From NCBI GenBank assembly GCA_050248915.1, contig JBFWRL010000033.1, positions 1 through 41,247 on the forward strand: DNA of 41,247 bases, given 5' to 3'. Shown piece by piece: positions 23,401 to 31,243 of the stretch. Position numbers and translations under genes: made by a program. Below the pieces are notes generated by a model, which searched no databases, was not told the DNA's origin, and worked only from the letters and a program-made list of their open reading frames with translations. How positions within the stretch are numbered: the stretch's first letter is position 1; each line of letters begins with the position of its first letter. This stretch comes from GCA-2770975 sp050248915. GTDB lineage: Bacteria; Cyanobacteriota; Sericytochromatia; UBA7694.

Positions 23401-25119
23401 TTATTGTTCCCACATCGGGATGCGCACCCCGTGATGGCGAGCTGCGGCTTCGGCTTCGGGATAACCCGCATCGACATGGCGAATAATCCCCATGCCCGGA
23501 TCACTGGTCAAGACCCGCTCCAATCGGGCTTCGGCCTCTTTGCTGCCGTCGGCTACAATCACCATGCCCGCATGTTGAGAATAGCCAATGCCCACCCCCC
23601 CACCGTGGTGGATCGAGACCCAAGAGGCACCGCCCACGGCATTGATCATGGCATTGAGAAAGACCCAGTCGGAGACGGCGTCACTGCCATCTAACATGGC
23701 TTCAGTTTCGCGGTTGGGGGAAGCCACCGAGCCACAGTCCAGGTGGTCGCGGCCAATCACAATCGGGGCCGAGACTTCACCGCTGGCAACAAGATCGTTG
23801 ATGCGTTTGCCCAAGCGGGCGCGTTCACCATAACCGAGCCAGCAGATCCGCGCGGGCAGACCTTGGAAGGCGACCTGATCCTGGGCCATGTGAATCCATT
23901 TGATCAGGCCTTCGTCGTAGGCAAACTCGTCGAGAATCAGCTCATCGATGCGGAAGATGTCTTCGGGATTGCCCGAAAGTGCCGCCCAGCGGAAAGGGCC
24001 TTTGCCCTCACAGAACAGCGGGCGGATATACGCAGGCACAAAGCCGGGAAAGGCGAAAGCCCGTTCCAAACCGCGGTTAAAGGCCTGTTGGCGGATATTA
24101 TTGCCATAGTCAAAGACCACCGACCCACGCGTTTGCAAGGTGATCATGGCTTCGACATGGCGCACCATGGAGTGCATCGACAACTTAATATAATGGTCGG
24201 GATCGGCCCTGCGCAGGTGTTCGGCATCTTGCAGGCTGTACTCCGCGGGCACATAGCCATTGAGCGGATCGTGGGCACTGGTCTGGTCGGTGACGACATC
24301 GGGCACAATCCCCTGATTCACCAGTTCTGGCAAGATTTCGGCGGCATTGCCCAGCACCCCAATCGACCGGGCCCAGCCATTGCGTTTGGCTTCAAGGGCC
24401 TGGTCAATGGCGGTATTCACGTCTTCGTACCATTGGTCCAGGTAGCGGGTTTCGATCCGGCGTTCGATGCGTTTGCGATCAACTTCGATACAGAGGGCCA
24501 CACCGCCGTTCATTTTGATCGCCAGGGGCTGAGCGCCGCCCATGCCACCGAGACCAGCAGTCACACAGAGACGGCCTTCGAGACTGCCATGAAAATGTTT
24601 TTCGGCCACGGCCCGAAAGGTTTCGTAGGTGCCCTGCAAAATGCCCTGGGTGCCAATGTATATCCAGCTGCCGGCCGTCATCTGGCCATACATCATCAGG
24701 CCAAGCGCTTCCAATTCGCGGAATTTTTCCCAGGTCGCCCAATGGGGCACCAAATTGGAGTTGGCAATCAAGACCCGGGGCGCGTCGGGATGGGACTTAA
24801 ACACACCCACAGGTTTGCCCGATTGCACCAAGAGGGTTTCGTCGTTGTCGAGATTCATCAGGGTTTTGACAATTTGGCGCAGGCTCTCCCAATTGCGGGC
24901 CGCTTTGCCACTGCCGCCGTAAACCAGCAGTTCATCGGGCTTTTCGGCCACTTCGGCGTCAAGATTGTTCAGCAACATGCGCAGAGCGGCTTCTTGTATC
25001 CAGCCCTTGCAGTGCAATTCGTTGCCGTGGGGGGCGCGCAGTGCCACAGGCGCCTGACCCTGAAGCAGGGCATCTAACCCGCTCAAATACAGTTCATTGG
25101 AAACGGTGAGGTTGCCCAT
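23401..25119 (-). CDS. hutU: Urocanate hydratase
   Basis: HutU adds water to urocanate to form imidazolonepropionate, the second step of histidine degradation, using tightly bound NAD+. The 572-residue length is close to the usual 555. LLVYGGSGKAARNWESL, MTAGSWIYIGTQGILQGTYE and VTAGLGGMGGAQPLA are strongly conserved blocks. The active-site cysteine lies in GLPARICWLGYGERARLG (Cys426). WVSIHHGGGVGIGYSQHAGM near the end is the other hallmark. AAAGGAGA precedes the ATG. hutH, hutI and hutG are not in the window. A long antisense reading frame covers most of this gene but is a codon-bias shadow. Confidence 0.96.
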   Translation of the reverse strand: MGNLTVSNELYLSGLDALLQGQAPVALRAPHGNELHCKGWIQEAALRMLLNNLDAEVAEKPDELLVYGGSGKAARNWESLRQIVKTLMNLDNDETLLVQSGKPVGVFKSHPDAPRVLIANSNLVPHWATWEKFRELEALGLMMYGQMTAGSWIYIGTQGILQGTYETFRAVAEKHFHGSLEGRLCVTAGLGGMGGAQPLAIKMNGGVALCIEVDRKRIERRIETRYLDQWYEDVNTAIDQALEAKRNGWARSIGVLGNAAEILPELVNQGIVPDVVTDQTSAHDPLNGYVPAEYSLQDAEHLRRADPDHYIKLSMHSMVRHVEAMITLQTRGSVVFDYGNNIRQQAFNRGLERAFAFPGFVPAYIRPLFCEGKGPFRWAALSGNPEDIFRIDELILDEFAYDEGLIKWIHMAQDQVAFQGLPARICWLGYGERARLGKRINDLVASGEVSAPIVIGRDHLDCGSVASPNRETEAMLDGSDAVSDWVFLNAMINAVGGASWVSIHHGGGVGIGYSQHAGMVIVADGSKEAEARLERVLTSDPGMGIIRHVDAGYPEAEAAARHHGVRIPMWEQ

Positions 25120-25166
25120 GGTCTTCTCCTTTGGTCGTCCAGACTTTGTTGTCTGTTTACCTTTTT

Positions 25167-25175
25167 ATTATACCA
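25167..25175 (-). promoter_or_regulatory. Extended -10 promoter of hutU
   Basis: The minus strand reads TGGTATAAT, a perfect extended -10 box, about 50 bases before the hutU ATG. The rest of 25173-25297 shows only T- and G-rich tracts on the plus strand and no other feature that I recognise. Confidence 0.6.
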
Positions 25176-25297
25176 GCCGACCCAAGGGGGGATGGGGTGA
25201 TAGGTTTTAGGGGGTTGGTTTTCAGTTTTAGGCAAAACCTTTGCATTTTTAGAGCGCGGATCGAAGAACAAAACCCAAAATGGGTGGATAGCTATCC

Positions 25298-25493
25298 TTG
25301 ACTAAGGCCCTGAAGTTCAGGCCGCCCGTTTCGCACATCGTGTGCTACACGGGCTACAGCACCTTCGGTGCTAAGTAAGTGCCTTCTATGCATCGCCATA
25401 GGCTCTGCTAGAAGCACTTAAAAGTCACCCCGCCTTTGTCCATCCTGGACCGGCGGGGTTCCTATTGCCTTCACTTTTCAGGGCCTTAGCCAA
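25298..25493 (-). repeat. Structured repeat, copy A (candidate noncoding RNA or mobile repeat)
   Basis: A long outer stem closes this 196-base element: TTGACTAAGGCCCTGAA (25298-25314) against TTCAGGGCCTTAGCCAA (25477-25493), plus-strand coordinates. The one non-Watson-Crick pair is a G-U on the minus strand but A-C on the plus strand, so the minus strand is the better RNA strand. Inside are nested hairpins: GCCCGT/ACGGGC (25324/25349) enclosing GCACA/TGTGC; AGCACC/GGTGCT (25358-25372); an 11-bp stem at 25377-25388/25409-25419 with one bulge; and ACCCCGCC/GGCGGGGT (25427/25452) enclosing GTCCA/TGGAC. Blocks shared with copy B include AGCACACGATGTGCGAAA and GAACTTCAG. No open frame of note lies within it. 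The family is not recognised. Confidence 0.82.
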
Positions 25494-25545
25494 CGGGGTG
25501 ACCAATCGAATTGTGCAAAGTCAGAACCAATATAGGAATGAATCG

Positions 25546-26229
25546 TTAAAGATTCAGATCAACAGGCTTTTTTCTGTCCTCTTTTTGCTTATACTCAGCA
25601 TAGGATTTCTGATTATGTTGAATGATGGCGATTTCAGGGTTGAGGCGGGTTAACGGGCGAATTGTCAGGGTGTCAGCTTTTGCAAAGACTTCATAATAAT
25701 AATTAGTTCCTTTATAAAAAGAGACCTCTCCCTCTTCCCACATTTGATCAGATTGAGTAGGAACTTCAGATATTTTTTCTCTTTTGCTGGAATAACTCTC
25801 AAAGCCGTATACCATTCCCTTAAAAACCAGCTTTGAATTTTTAAAATCAATGGCAGTTTCTTTATCGTAAATATTCGTTAAAAGCAGTTCTGCTTTATCA
25901 GAGTTTCTTGTCCACAAACCCTCGATTCTATTGTCAAAGCCTGGAAGCTGAACAAAAATTGTTACTGTATCGAGAGAAATACCTGACATTCCTGATTCCG
26001 TTGTGCCAGCACCACCACCAGAATAGTAAATATTAAGTTCCTTATTTCCTTCAATTTTTCGAGTAACAATAAAGTTAAGAGTTACACCTGCATGCATTTC
26101 TTTAACATGAGGTGATACAAAGCTGTGTTTTAAAGCCCATTCCTTCACCTGTTTACCTGTCCATCCAGGGTAAGCCGAAGCAGGGAGCGGCAAAAGCAAT
26201 AGAGCAGCAGTCAACAGCAATTTTTTCAT
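25546..26229 (-). CDS. AT-rich secreted protein, unknown function
   Basis: This 227-residue exported protein has a clear signal peptide (MKKLLLTAALLLLPLPASA, cleavage before YPGW). I do not recognise the family. The mature part is hydrophilic and probably beta-rich, with a glycine-rich patch YYSGGGAGTTESGMSG and repeated aromatic strands (FYKGTNYYYEVFAKADTL). It has no cysteine and no catalytic motif that I can identify. Its base composition is visibly more AT-rich than the flanking genes, with many AAA, GAA and ATT codons, which suggests a different origin. GGAGG lies ahead of the ATG. It sits alone between two divergent copies of a structured repeat, like a cargo gene. Confidence 0.8.
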   Translation of the reverse strand: MKKLLLTAALLLLPLPASAYPGWTGKQVKEWALKHSFVSPHVKEMHAGVTLNFIVTRKIEGNKELNIYYSGGGAGTTESGMSGISLDTVTIFVQLPGFDNRIEGLWTRNSDKAELLLTNIYDKETAIDFKNSKLVFKGMVYGFESYSSKREKISEVPTQSDQMWEEGEVSFYKGTNYYYEVFAKADTLTIRPLTRLNPEIAIIQHNQKSYAEYKQKEDRKKPVDLNL

Positions 26230-26255
26230 GAGATCCTCCAGCAGAATTTAACAGG

Positions 26256-26264
26256 ATTTTACCA
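26256..26264 (-). promoter_or_regulatory. Possible extended -10 promoter of the AT-rich gene
   Basis: The minus strand reads TGGTAAAAT about 27 bases before the ATG. A short dyad, CCGGT/ACCGG (26273-26288), covers the -35 region and could be an operator. The remaining 26290-26416 is A-rich on the plus strand and shows nothing else. Confidence 0.35.
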
Positions 26265-26416
26265 CCAAAACACCGGTTTTCATACCGGGGTTTCTTTGGG
26301 GCGTATAAACCCATGAATAGAGGATTTGGAGGTCTCATAAATCCCTCAACCTATTCCAAAACCCAGAAAAAAAATCAAAAACCTGCAGGCAAAAAAGCCA
26401 AAAACAGCTCATTCCT

Positions 26417-26553
26417 GTTGGCCAAGGATCTGAATAGTGAGGGAATTTGCCGCGCCGCAGTCCCATGGATGGTATAGACAAGGCGCGGCACTTAGCGAAT
26501 GGAGCACACGATGTGCGAAATGAGCGGCCCGAACTTCAGATCCTTGCGCCAAC
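26417..26553 (+). repeat. Structured repeat, copy B (candidate noncoding RNA or mobile repeat)
   Basis: This 137-base copy is in the opposite orientation to copy A. Its outer stem is GTTGGC plus CAAGGATCTGAA (26417-26434) against TTCAGATCCTTG plus GCCAAC (26535-26553), with one bulged C at 26547. The inner stem is GCCGCGCC/GGCGCGGC (26449/26482). Compared with copy A, the stems keep pairing while the bases change (GGCCC to GGATC on one arm, GGGCC to GATCC on the other; ACCCCGCC to GCCGCGCC with the matching change). Loop blocks are conserved: GTCC, GGATGG, GACAAGG, ACTTAGC, AGCACACGATGTGCGAAA, GCGGCC and GAACTTCAG. It lacks the roughly 60-base hairpin insertion of copy A. Confidence 0.82.
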
Positions 26554-26587
26554 CGGAGCAGATTACCCCAAATGGCATCGCTGTAAA

Positions 26588-26600
26588 CCGGAAATTCCGG
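26588..26600. repeat. 13-bp perfect palindrome
   Basis: CCGGAAATTCCGG is a perfect palindrome with a single central base. It lies between copy B and the end of the next gene. A protein-binding site is possible; nothing else supports it. Confidence 0.3.
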
Positions 26601-26632
26601 GGCCAAACTCAGATTTGTTCAGCCTGCATTCT

Positions 26633-26675
26633 TTTAGGTCAACAAGACTTGAGCAAACCTGTTCAAAGACCTAAA
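26633..26675. repeat. Inverted repeat downstream of the 26698-27216 gene
   Basis: TTTAGGTC (26633-26640) pairs with GACCTAAA (26668-26675) across 27 bases. It follows the stop codon of the minus-strand gene by about 22 bases. A weak terminator is possible, although the U tract is poor. Confidence 0.3.
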
Positions 26676-26697
26676 TTTTGCAAATACCTTTAATCGC

Positions 26698-27216
26698 TCA
26701 AAGGGAACGCCCAACCGCCGGAGAGGATGCAGCACTGACCAAGGTATAGAGCTGCCGCTCCAAAATTTCGCCCCCTTTGAGCTTGAGGTCTGCCAATTGC
26801 CGATCAGAGCTGGCCAGGGTCAAACCCGCAGGCACAATCCCCGTGCTGGGGTCTTCGAAGCGGTTGATCAAGGCTGGCTCAATCTCCACTGCTGAAGTCA
26901 ATTCAGCCACATTCAACACTTTGTCTGGCACAGGTGCTCCGTTGCGATCGATGACCGAAATGGCATAAACATCGTATGATTCCAGCGGGTTTTGACGCAT
27001 TTCCCCATGTAAATGGTTCAGACCAGGATCGCCTGACGTGCGCACAATGAGCTCGGCACCGGGTGTGCGAAAAGCCAGTTCTTGGGCCTCGCGGGCATTG
27101 AGTTTTTTTCCCAGGGGCTTGCCCACCGTGAGCGTGTCTTCGCGGTCGAAGAGGCCACTGTCGTGGATGCCAATTTTCTGGCCCTGAATGGCTGCCAGCC
27201 GAGGGGGGATATGCAT
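26698..27216 (-). CDS. Hypothetical protein, unknown function
   Basis: This frame encodes about 172 residues from the ATG at 27216. The frame stays open upstream to a TTG at 27291, adding 25 residues, and neither start has a good ribosome site. The sequence is soluble and mixed alpha/beta, with no signal peptide, cysteine cluster or known motif. LTVGKPLGKKLNAREAQELA and PGAELIVRTSGDPGLNHLHG are its most structured-looking parts. SVIDRNGAPVPDKVLNVAEL resembles a short beta domain. I cannot assign a family. The poor start raises the possibility that it is a fragment of a larger gene. It is divergent from the lipoprotein gene at 27389. Confidence 0.55.
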   Translation of the reverse strand: MHIPPRLAAIQGQKIGIHDSGLFDREDTLTVGKPLGKKLNAREAQELAFRTPGAELIVRTSGDPGLNHLHGEMRQNPLESYDVYAISVIDRNGAPVPDKVLNVAELTSAVEIEPALINRFEDPSTGIVPAGLTLASSDRQLADLKLKGGEILERQLYTLVSAASSPAVGRSL

Positions 27217-27388
27217 GGGCGGGGAGCGAACCGCTTTCTTTAAAATGAGATTAAATACCAGATAATCTCTATATCTCAAAAAACACGCCAATCTTGCTTC
27301 GGGGGGCTTGAAATGGCCCAGAAAAATTGTTATCTTTATTAAAGATATATTATTGAATCATTAAGTCTGGCTCCAAAGAGGCCCAAAG

Positions 27389-28648
27389 ATGAAGTTTTCA
27401 GCTCTGTTTCCCGCTTTCTGTGTCACCGCTGCTTTGACGGCCTGCCAGTCTGCGCCTTTTTTAAATTCCGCCACAAATGGCCCGAACACGCCACTACTCA
27501 GGGCCGCCAGCGTTCAAAACACCTCCGCCAGCCGCCAGACTTACCGTTTGCAGTCTCAGACCCGTGTCTTACAAGAACCCATCAACCAGCCGCTGCGGGC
27601 CTTGCCGGGACAATTGGTCTTTCAGGGCCAAAAGCTGTTTCAACCTGGAGAGATTTTAATCGGCCGCAGCAGCGAAGGTCAGGCCTTTTTGCGGCGGGTC
27701 TTGGCTCGCCAAGAAATAAATGGGCAAACCCTGGTGCAAACAAGCAACGCCAGCCTGCCAGATGCCTTTCAGGAATTGGATCTTTCTGGGGTCAACCATC
27801 CAGAGATGATCAAGCCAATTGAATTGGACCGGCGCACCTTTCAACTGGGGTTTGTCACCATTGAGTCCGCTCTGCGCGCCCAACCCGATCTCTCAGACGT
27901 GCAGATTCGCCTGGAAAATGGCAAAGCGCTGTTTGTGCGCCTGGCACCCGAATTAAAATTGACCTGGGACATCACCAGCCGGGTCACCCTCAGCACCCTG
28001 AATCAAACTTCACCCACCACACCCTGGGCCACGCAGCAGCTATCTCCGGCTCCAGTTCCTCAGTCAAATTTGGTTTTGAAGCCGATTGGCAATGTCAATT
28101 TTAAAACCTTTTTGATTGTCACTGCGATTGGCCCTGTGCCGCTGACCATTTTTATCAAACCAGGGGCGGCCTTGGAATGGGCCCATCAGGGCACAGGCTC
28201 GGTTGAATTGGGGGGACAGATCAATGGTCGCCTCAAAGTGGCCGTCGAAATGAAGGCCCAGAATCTCTCCCAGAGCCCCGATTTTAAATCGAGTTTTGAC
28301 TATGATTATGGGGGCTTGATCAAAGATCCCAAGCTGACCTTTACAGGCCGCGTCCTCTCCCGCCTGCACCTGCCCCGCTTGCGCGTGGAAAGTGAAATTG
28401 CCGCCATGATCGGCCCTTATGTGGAGGCCAGTTCATACCTCGATGGGGATTTGGTCTCAAAAATGACCGTGGTGGGTTCAGAGAAACGCATCACAGGCAA
28501 GGCGGAGGTCCATTTGGGCTTGGCTTTGCGGGCCGGTTTGTCCAAATCCGATCTCTTTGGCGACAGCATTCCCGAAATTCACAAAACCCTCTTTGATCGC
28601 CGGGTCAAACAGCTCTACAAAAAAGACCTGAATTATACTCTGCCCTAA
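27389..28648 (+). CDS. Lipoprotein with beta-rich C-terminal domain, unknown function
   Basis: This 419-residue predicted lipoprotein has the lipobox LTAC (Cys19). A Ser/Thr/Asn/Gln-rich linker of about 40 residues leads to a domain with many alternating hydrophobic strands, for example FKTFLIVTAIGPVPLTIFIK and GRLKVAVEMKAQNL. The C-terminal 200 residues could form a beta barrel or an extended beta sandwich. GVNHPEMIKPIELDRRTFQL and RLHLPRLRVESEIAAMIGPY are the best conserved-looking parts, but no family is recognised. AAGAGG precedes the ATG. The region upstream is very AT-rich, with a 15-bp palindrome at 27332-27346. A bidirectional terminator follows. Confidence 0.8.
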   Translation: MKFSALFPAFCVTAALTACQSAPFLNSATNGPNTPLLRAASVQNTSASRQTYRLQSQTRVLQEPINQPLRALPGQLVFQGQKLFQPGEILIGRSSEGQAFLRRVLARQEINGQTLVQTSNASLPDAFQELDLSGVNHPEMIKPIELDRRTFQLGFVTIESALRAQPDLSDVQIRLENGKALFVRLAPELKLTWDITSRVTLSTLNQTSPTTPWATQQLSPAPVPQSNLVLKPIGNVNFKTFLIVTAIGPVPLTIFIKPGAALEWAHQGTGSVELGGQINGRLKVAVEMKAQNLSQSPDFKSSFDYDYGGLIKDPKLTFTGRVLSRLHLPRLRVESEIAAMIGPYVEASSYLDGDLVSKMTVVGSEKRITGKAEVHLGLALRAGLSKSDLFGDSIPEIHKTLFDRRVKQLYKKDLNYTLP

Positions 28649-28672
28649 ATTCAGCGCTTTGATCGCCAGCAG

Positions 28673-28705
28673 AAAAGCCAGCCTGAACATGTCAGACTGG
28701 CTTTT
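28673..28705. terminator. Bidirectional terminator between two convergent lipoprotein genes
   Basis: AAAAGCCAG (28673-28681) pairs with CTGGCTTTT (28697-28705), and the inner CTGA/TCAG extends the stem around the loop ACATG. The A and T runs on either side of the stem let it work on both strands. Confidence 0.75.
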
Positions 28706-28723
28706 AAACTTTAACAGTTTGAA

Positions 28724-29590
28724 TTAAGGCGCAAAACTCTTGAGTTCCAAGACGGTCGTCGAAGTAATGCCAGAAGTCATGGTTTTGGTCTCTTGTTTGA
28801 CCATACCCACATTGTTGGCCATCCAAAGCAGCGAGTCCTGTTGGCTGCTCACGCTGCCCACATCTGTACTGCTGCTGGCCTGCAATTTGCCTGAGATTTT
28901 ATCTGCGCTATAACTGCCCGCGGCCACGGCAATGCTTTCGGCAGCAATCAGGCTATAGGTATAGGTGCCAGAGGTATTGCCGCCTTTGGCAATTTCGCTG
29001 TAGAGCCTTTGCGGTTCGGCTTTGGAAAAAGTCGTTTCGCTGGGTTTGATCGGGGCCCCACCGGGGATACTCAAAGTCATTTTCACGCTGGTGGCAATGG
29101 TGACTTGATCCCCCTGCACAGCTTTGACTTCCATCGTCATTTCACCCAGTTCACCATTGTTGCTGCTGGTGCTGCCACCCGTGCCACCCGTGCCGATATT
29201 CAAGAGGTCACTCAAATTGCTTGGCAACTGGCTGGTGGTAAAACCGGGTATCGCAGGCAAGCTGGGCAGACTGAATCCAGGCATTTTTAAGCTATAAACC
29301 CATTTCATGCCAGTGCGGTAATTGACTGTATATTTGTTAAAGAGATCAGCACCCACGACTTTGATCTCACCTTGCCCCGGAGAGGGGGCGGTCACGGGGA
29401 CTGGAGCAACAGAAGATCCCGGTGCCGGAGTGGCACTGTTATTGGGGGTTGTGGGTGTGCCCGAGGGGCGAATCAGGGCGGGCAAATTGCTCGGCAGAGA
29501 AGTGGGCAGTGTGCTGGGCAGGTTCTGCCCGTTACAAGCTGCCAGGGCCAGCAACAAAGTGGCAGAAAGCCCAAAACGTGAAATGGTCAT
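28724..29590 (-). CDS. Ser/Thr/Pro-rich lipoprotein, unknown function
   Basis: This 288-residue predicted lipoprotein has the lipobox LAAC (Cys19). A Pro/Ser/Thr linker (SGTPTTPNNSATPAPGSSVA) covers residues 25-75. The mature domain begins near YTVNYRTGMKWVYSLK, a pattern typical of periplasmic DUF-type beta domains in which a conserved Trp-x-Tyr strand opens the fold. A Gly/Ser/Asn-rich insertion (NIGTGGTGGSTSSNNGELG) interrupts it. SIAVAAGSYSADKISGKLQ resembles the corresponding C-terminal strands. The family is not recognised. The ATG at 29590 has AAGGAG upstream. It is probably exported and anchored to the outer membrane. The 180 bases ahead of it hold no gene. Confidence 0.8.
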   Translation of the reverse strand: MTISRFGLSATLLLALAACNGQNLPSTLPTSLPSNLPALIRPSGTPTTPNNSATPAPGSSVAPVPVTAPSPGQGEIKVVGADLFNKYTVNYRTGMKWVYSLKMPGFSLPSLPAIPGFTTSQLPSNLSDLLNIGTGGTGGSTSSNNGELGEMTMEVKAVQGDQVTIATSVKMTLSIPGGAPIKPSETTFSKAEPQRLYSEIAKGGNTSGTYTYSLIAAESIAVAAGSYSADKISGKLQASSSTDVGSVSSQQDSLLWMANNVGMVKQETKTMTSGITSTTVLELKSFAP

Positions 29591-29772
29591 AAACAATCTC
29601 CTTGAATCATTGCAATAATTAAAAACTCTAACTTTAAAGTTTGTCAGCGCAGAAATGAGAACAAAGGGATAATAACACAGGCTCTAAAAGGAAAACAGTA
29701 GTGCTTTGAAGTAGGGCTCAGCAATCACGCCATTTCCGCTCAAACGCGGATTCAGATCCTCTCTGGCCTGCT

Positions 29773-31239
29773 TTAACTGTCCACAATCTGATAATTCTGA
29801 TAGGCCTTGAGCGCTTGATATCCGAGCAAGAGTACAATCAGCGCCAAGTACACAGCCGTCAGACCCAGGCCATATTGCCCCGTGAGTTTATCCCCCCCTG
29901 GGGAGGGCTCTTGCCAGCGATAGACGGGCAAACGCGCGTAATCGGCCACCTGCACCGCGAGATTGTCGCGAATGCGCGGGGTAAACCAATCGCGCCAGGC
30001 CTTTTGGTGGGCTTCGACCCCGTTGCGGTAGGCCTCCAAACGCTCATGGCCTGTGCCCGCCAAGCGGTTAAGCGCGGCCTGGGTGGCCAAAGCTGGTGAG
30101 AGAAATTGCAGGTTTTGCAAAACCTGACGCTGTTTGGCCAATTGGGCACGAAACTCGGCCACCACGGGTGTGATCTCCTGGCCGATCAGATCTTCTTTGG
30201 CCAATTGCAGCAAATTAAACTCAGCTTCGTCGCGTTTGCTGCTGCTGAGTTCGGGATGATCTTCAAAATACTTGCCCAAAAGCTGACTGCTGGCATTGCG
30301 CACCTTTTCACTGGCTTTGGCCGTGGCCTGGGTGAACTCCACCCGCGAGGGCAAAGGATAAAGCGCGGAAAGCGCCAGATTCAAACTCGCAGGCACAACA
30401 AAGAGCACCCCCAGCCAAATCAGAGCCAAGATCGTGGCCTGAGTGGCCGCCGGGCGTTTGCGGCTATTAACCCAGAGGGCCAGGGCAAACCAACCTTCAC
30501 CATAGAGCAACGTTAAGCCGAGCAGGCCCAACCAGCGGGCCAGTATCTCAGGTTGACGCAAATCCAAGCCTTGCCCCAGACTGACCAGCAAGAGCCCAAT
30601 CACAATCGCCTCGGTCAAGACAATGGCCCGCATGCAGATTTTGCCCAGGGCCAATTGCTGCAATGAGATCGGCATCGAAAGCAACATGCGCAGGCTGCCG
30701 TTTTCTTGCTCGGTGGCAAGAATGTCAAAGCTCAAACCGAGGATAAACAGTGGCAAGAGCCAGATCAGCACAAACCCCAGATCAAATTGCCCCAAAAACA
30801 GGCCCAAGGGGTGATGCAATTGCTCCTGCCGGGGCAAATTTTCGACATGGGTCAAACTGATCTGGGTTGAGAGCGGCTGCAAATCTGTTTGCCCGAAGAC
30901 CAAAAGCGCCAGCGGACCTGGGGGCAAAAGTGCTTGGGAGCCTTTTTGAGCCACTTTAAAGGGGTTGCGTGCGGATTTGCCGTAGCGCGTGAGGGGCATG
31001 CCCTCGCGTTGAAACTGGGCCTCTTCGCTGCGGGCCTTGGCGATTTCTGTGCCCAGGCGCTGCTGCTCTTTTTGCGCCAATTCGGCCTGGCTCTGGGTCA
31101 GGATTTGCAATTGGTAAGCGCCGTTGACTCCGCCGAGAAAGAAGCAGAAGCCCAAGAGACCCACTACCAGAATCACTTCTTTGCGCAAGATGCGCCATTC
31201 GTGACGCATGAGGGTAAACAGCAATGAAATAGGCATCAT
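29773..31239 (-). CDS. ABC-2 type transporter permease (DUF3526-like)
   Basis: This 488-residue inner-membrane protein is the last gene of an ABC exporter operon. The topology is typical of ABC-2 permeases with a large extracytoplasmic loop: one N-terminal helix (ILVVGLLGFCFFLGGVNG starts at about residue 23), a loop of roughly 130 residues, then five or more helices, one near FVLIWLLPLFILGLSFDILA and one near GLGLTAVYLALIVLLLGYQA at the end. EQENGSLRMLLSMPIS is the conserved coupling-region signature. Long helical segments around residues 310-400 lie outside the membrane. It starts four bases after the previous permease gene. It is a paralogue of that gene, and the two probably form a heterodimer. 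Confidence 0.87.
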   Translation of the reverse strand: MMPISLLFTLMRHEWRILRKEVILVVGLLGFCFFLGGVNGAYQLQILTQSQAELAQKEQQRLGTEIAKARSEEAQFQREGMPLTRYGKSARNPFKVAQKGSQALLPPGPLALLVFGQTDLQPLSTQISLTHVENLPRQEQLHHPLGLFLGQFDLGFVLIWLLPLFILGLSFDILATEQENGSLRMLLSMPISLQQLALGKICMRAIVLTEAIVIGLLLVSLGQGLDLRQPEILARWLGLLGLTLLYGEGWFALALWVNSRKRPAATQATILALIWLGVLFVVPASLNLALSALYPLPSRVEFTQATAKASEKVRNASSQLLGKYFEDHPELSSSKRDEAEFNLLQLAKEDLIGQEITPVVAEFRAQLAKQRQVLQNLQFLSPALATQAALNRLAGTGHERLEAYRNGVEAHQKAWRDWFTPRIRDNLAVQVADYARLPVYRWQEPSPGGDKLTGQYGLGLTAVYLALIVLLLGYQALKAYQNYQIVDS

Positions 31240-31243
31240 TTTC

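Noticed and set aside
23743..25077. A 444-codon open frame antisense to hutU
   Set aside because: It lies wholly within hutU, which has strong family motifs throughout. The antisense frame arises from the high-GC codon pattern and has no recognisable product or ribosome site.
25298..25493. CRISPR array or simple tandem repeat
   Set aside because: The internal hairpins are all different and not regularly spaced; there are no direct repeats with spacers.
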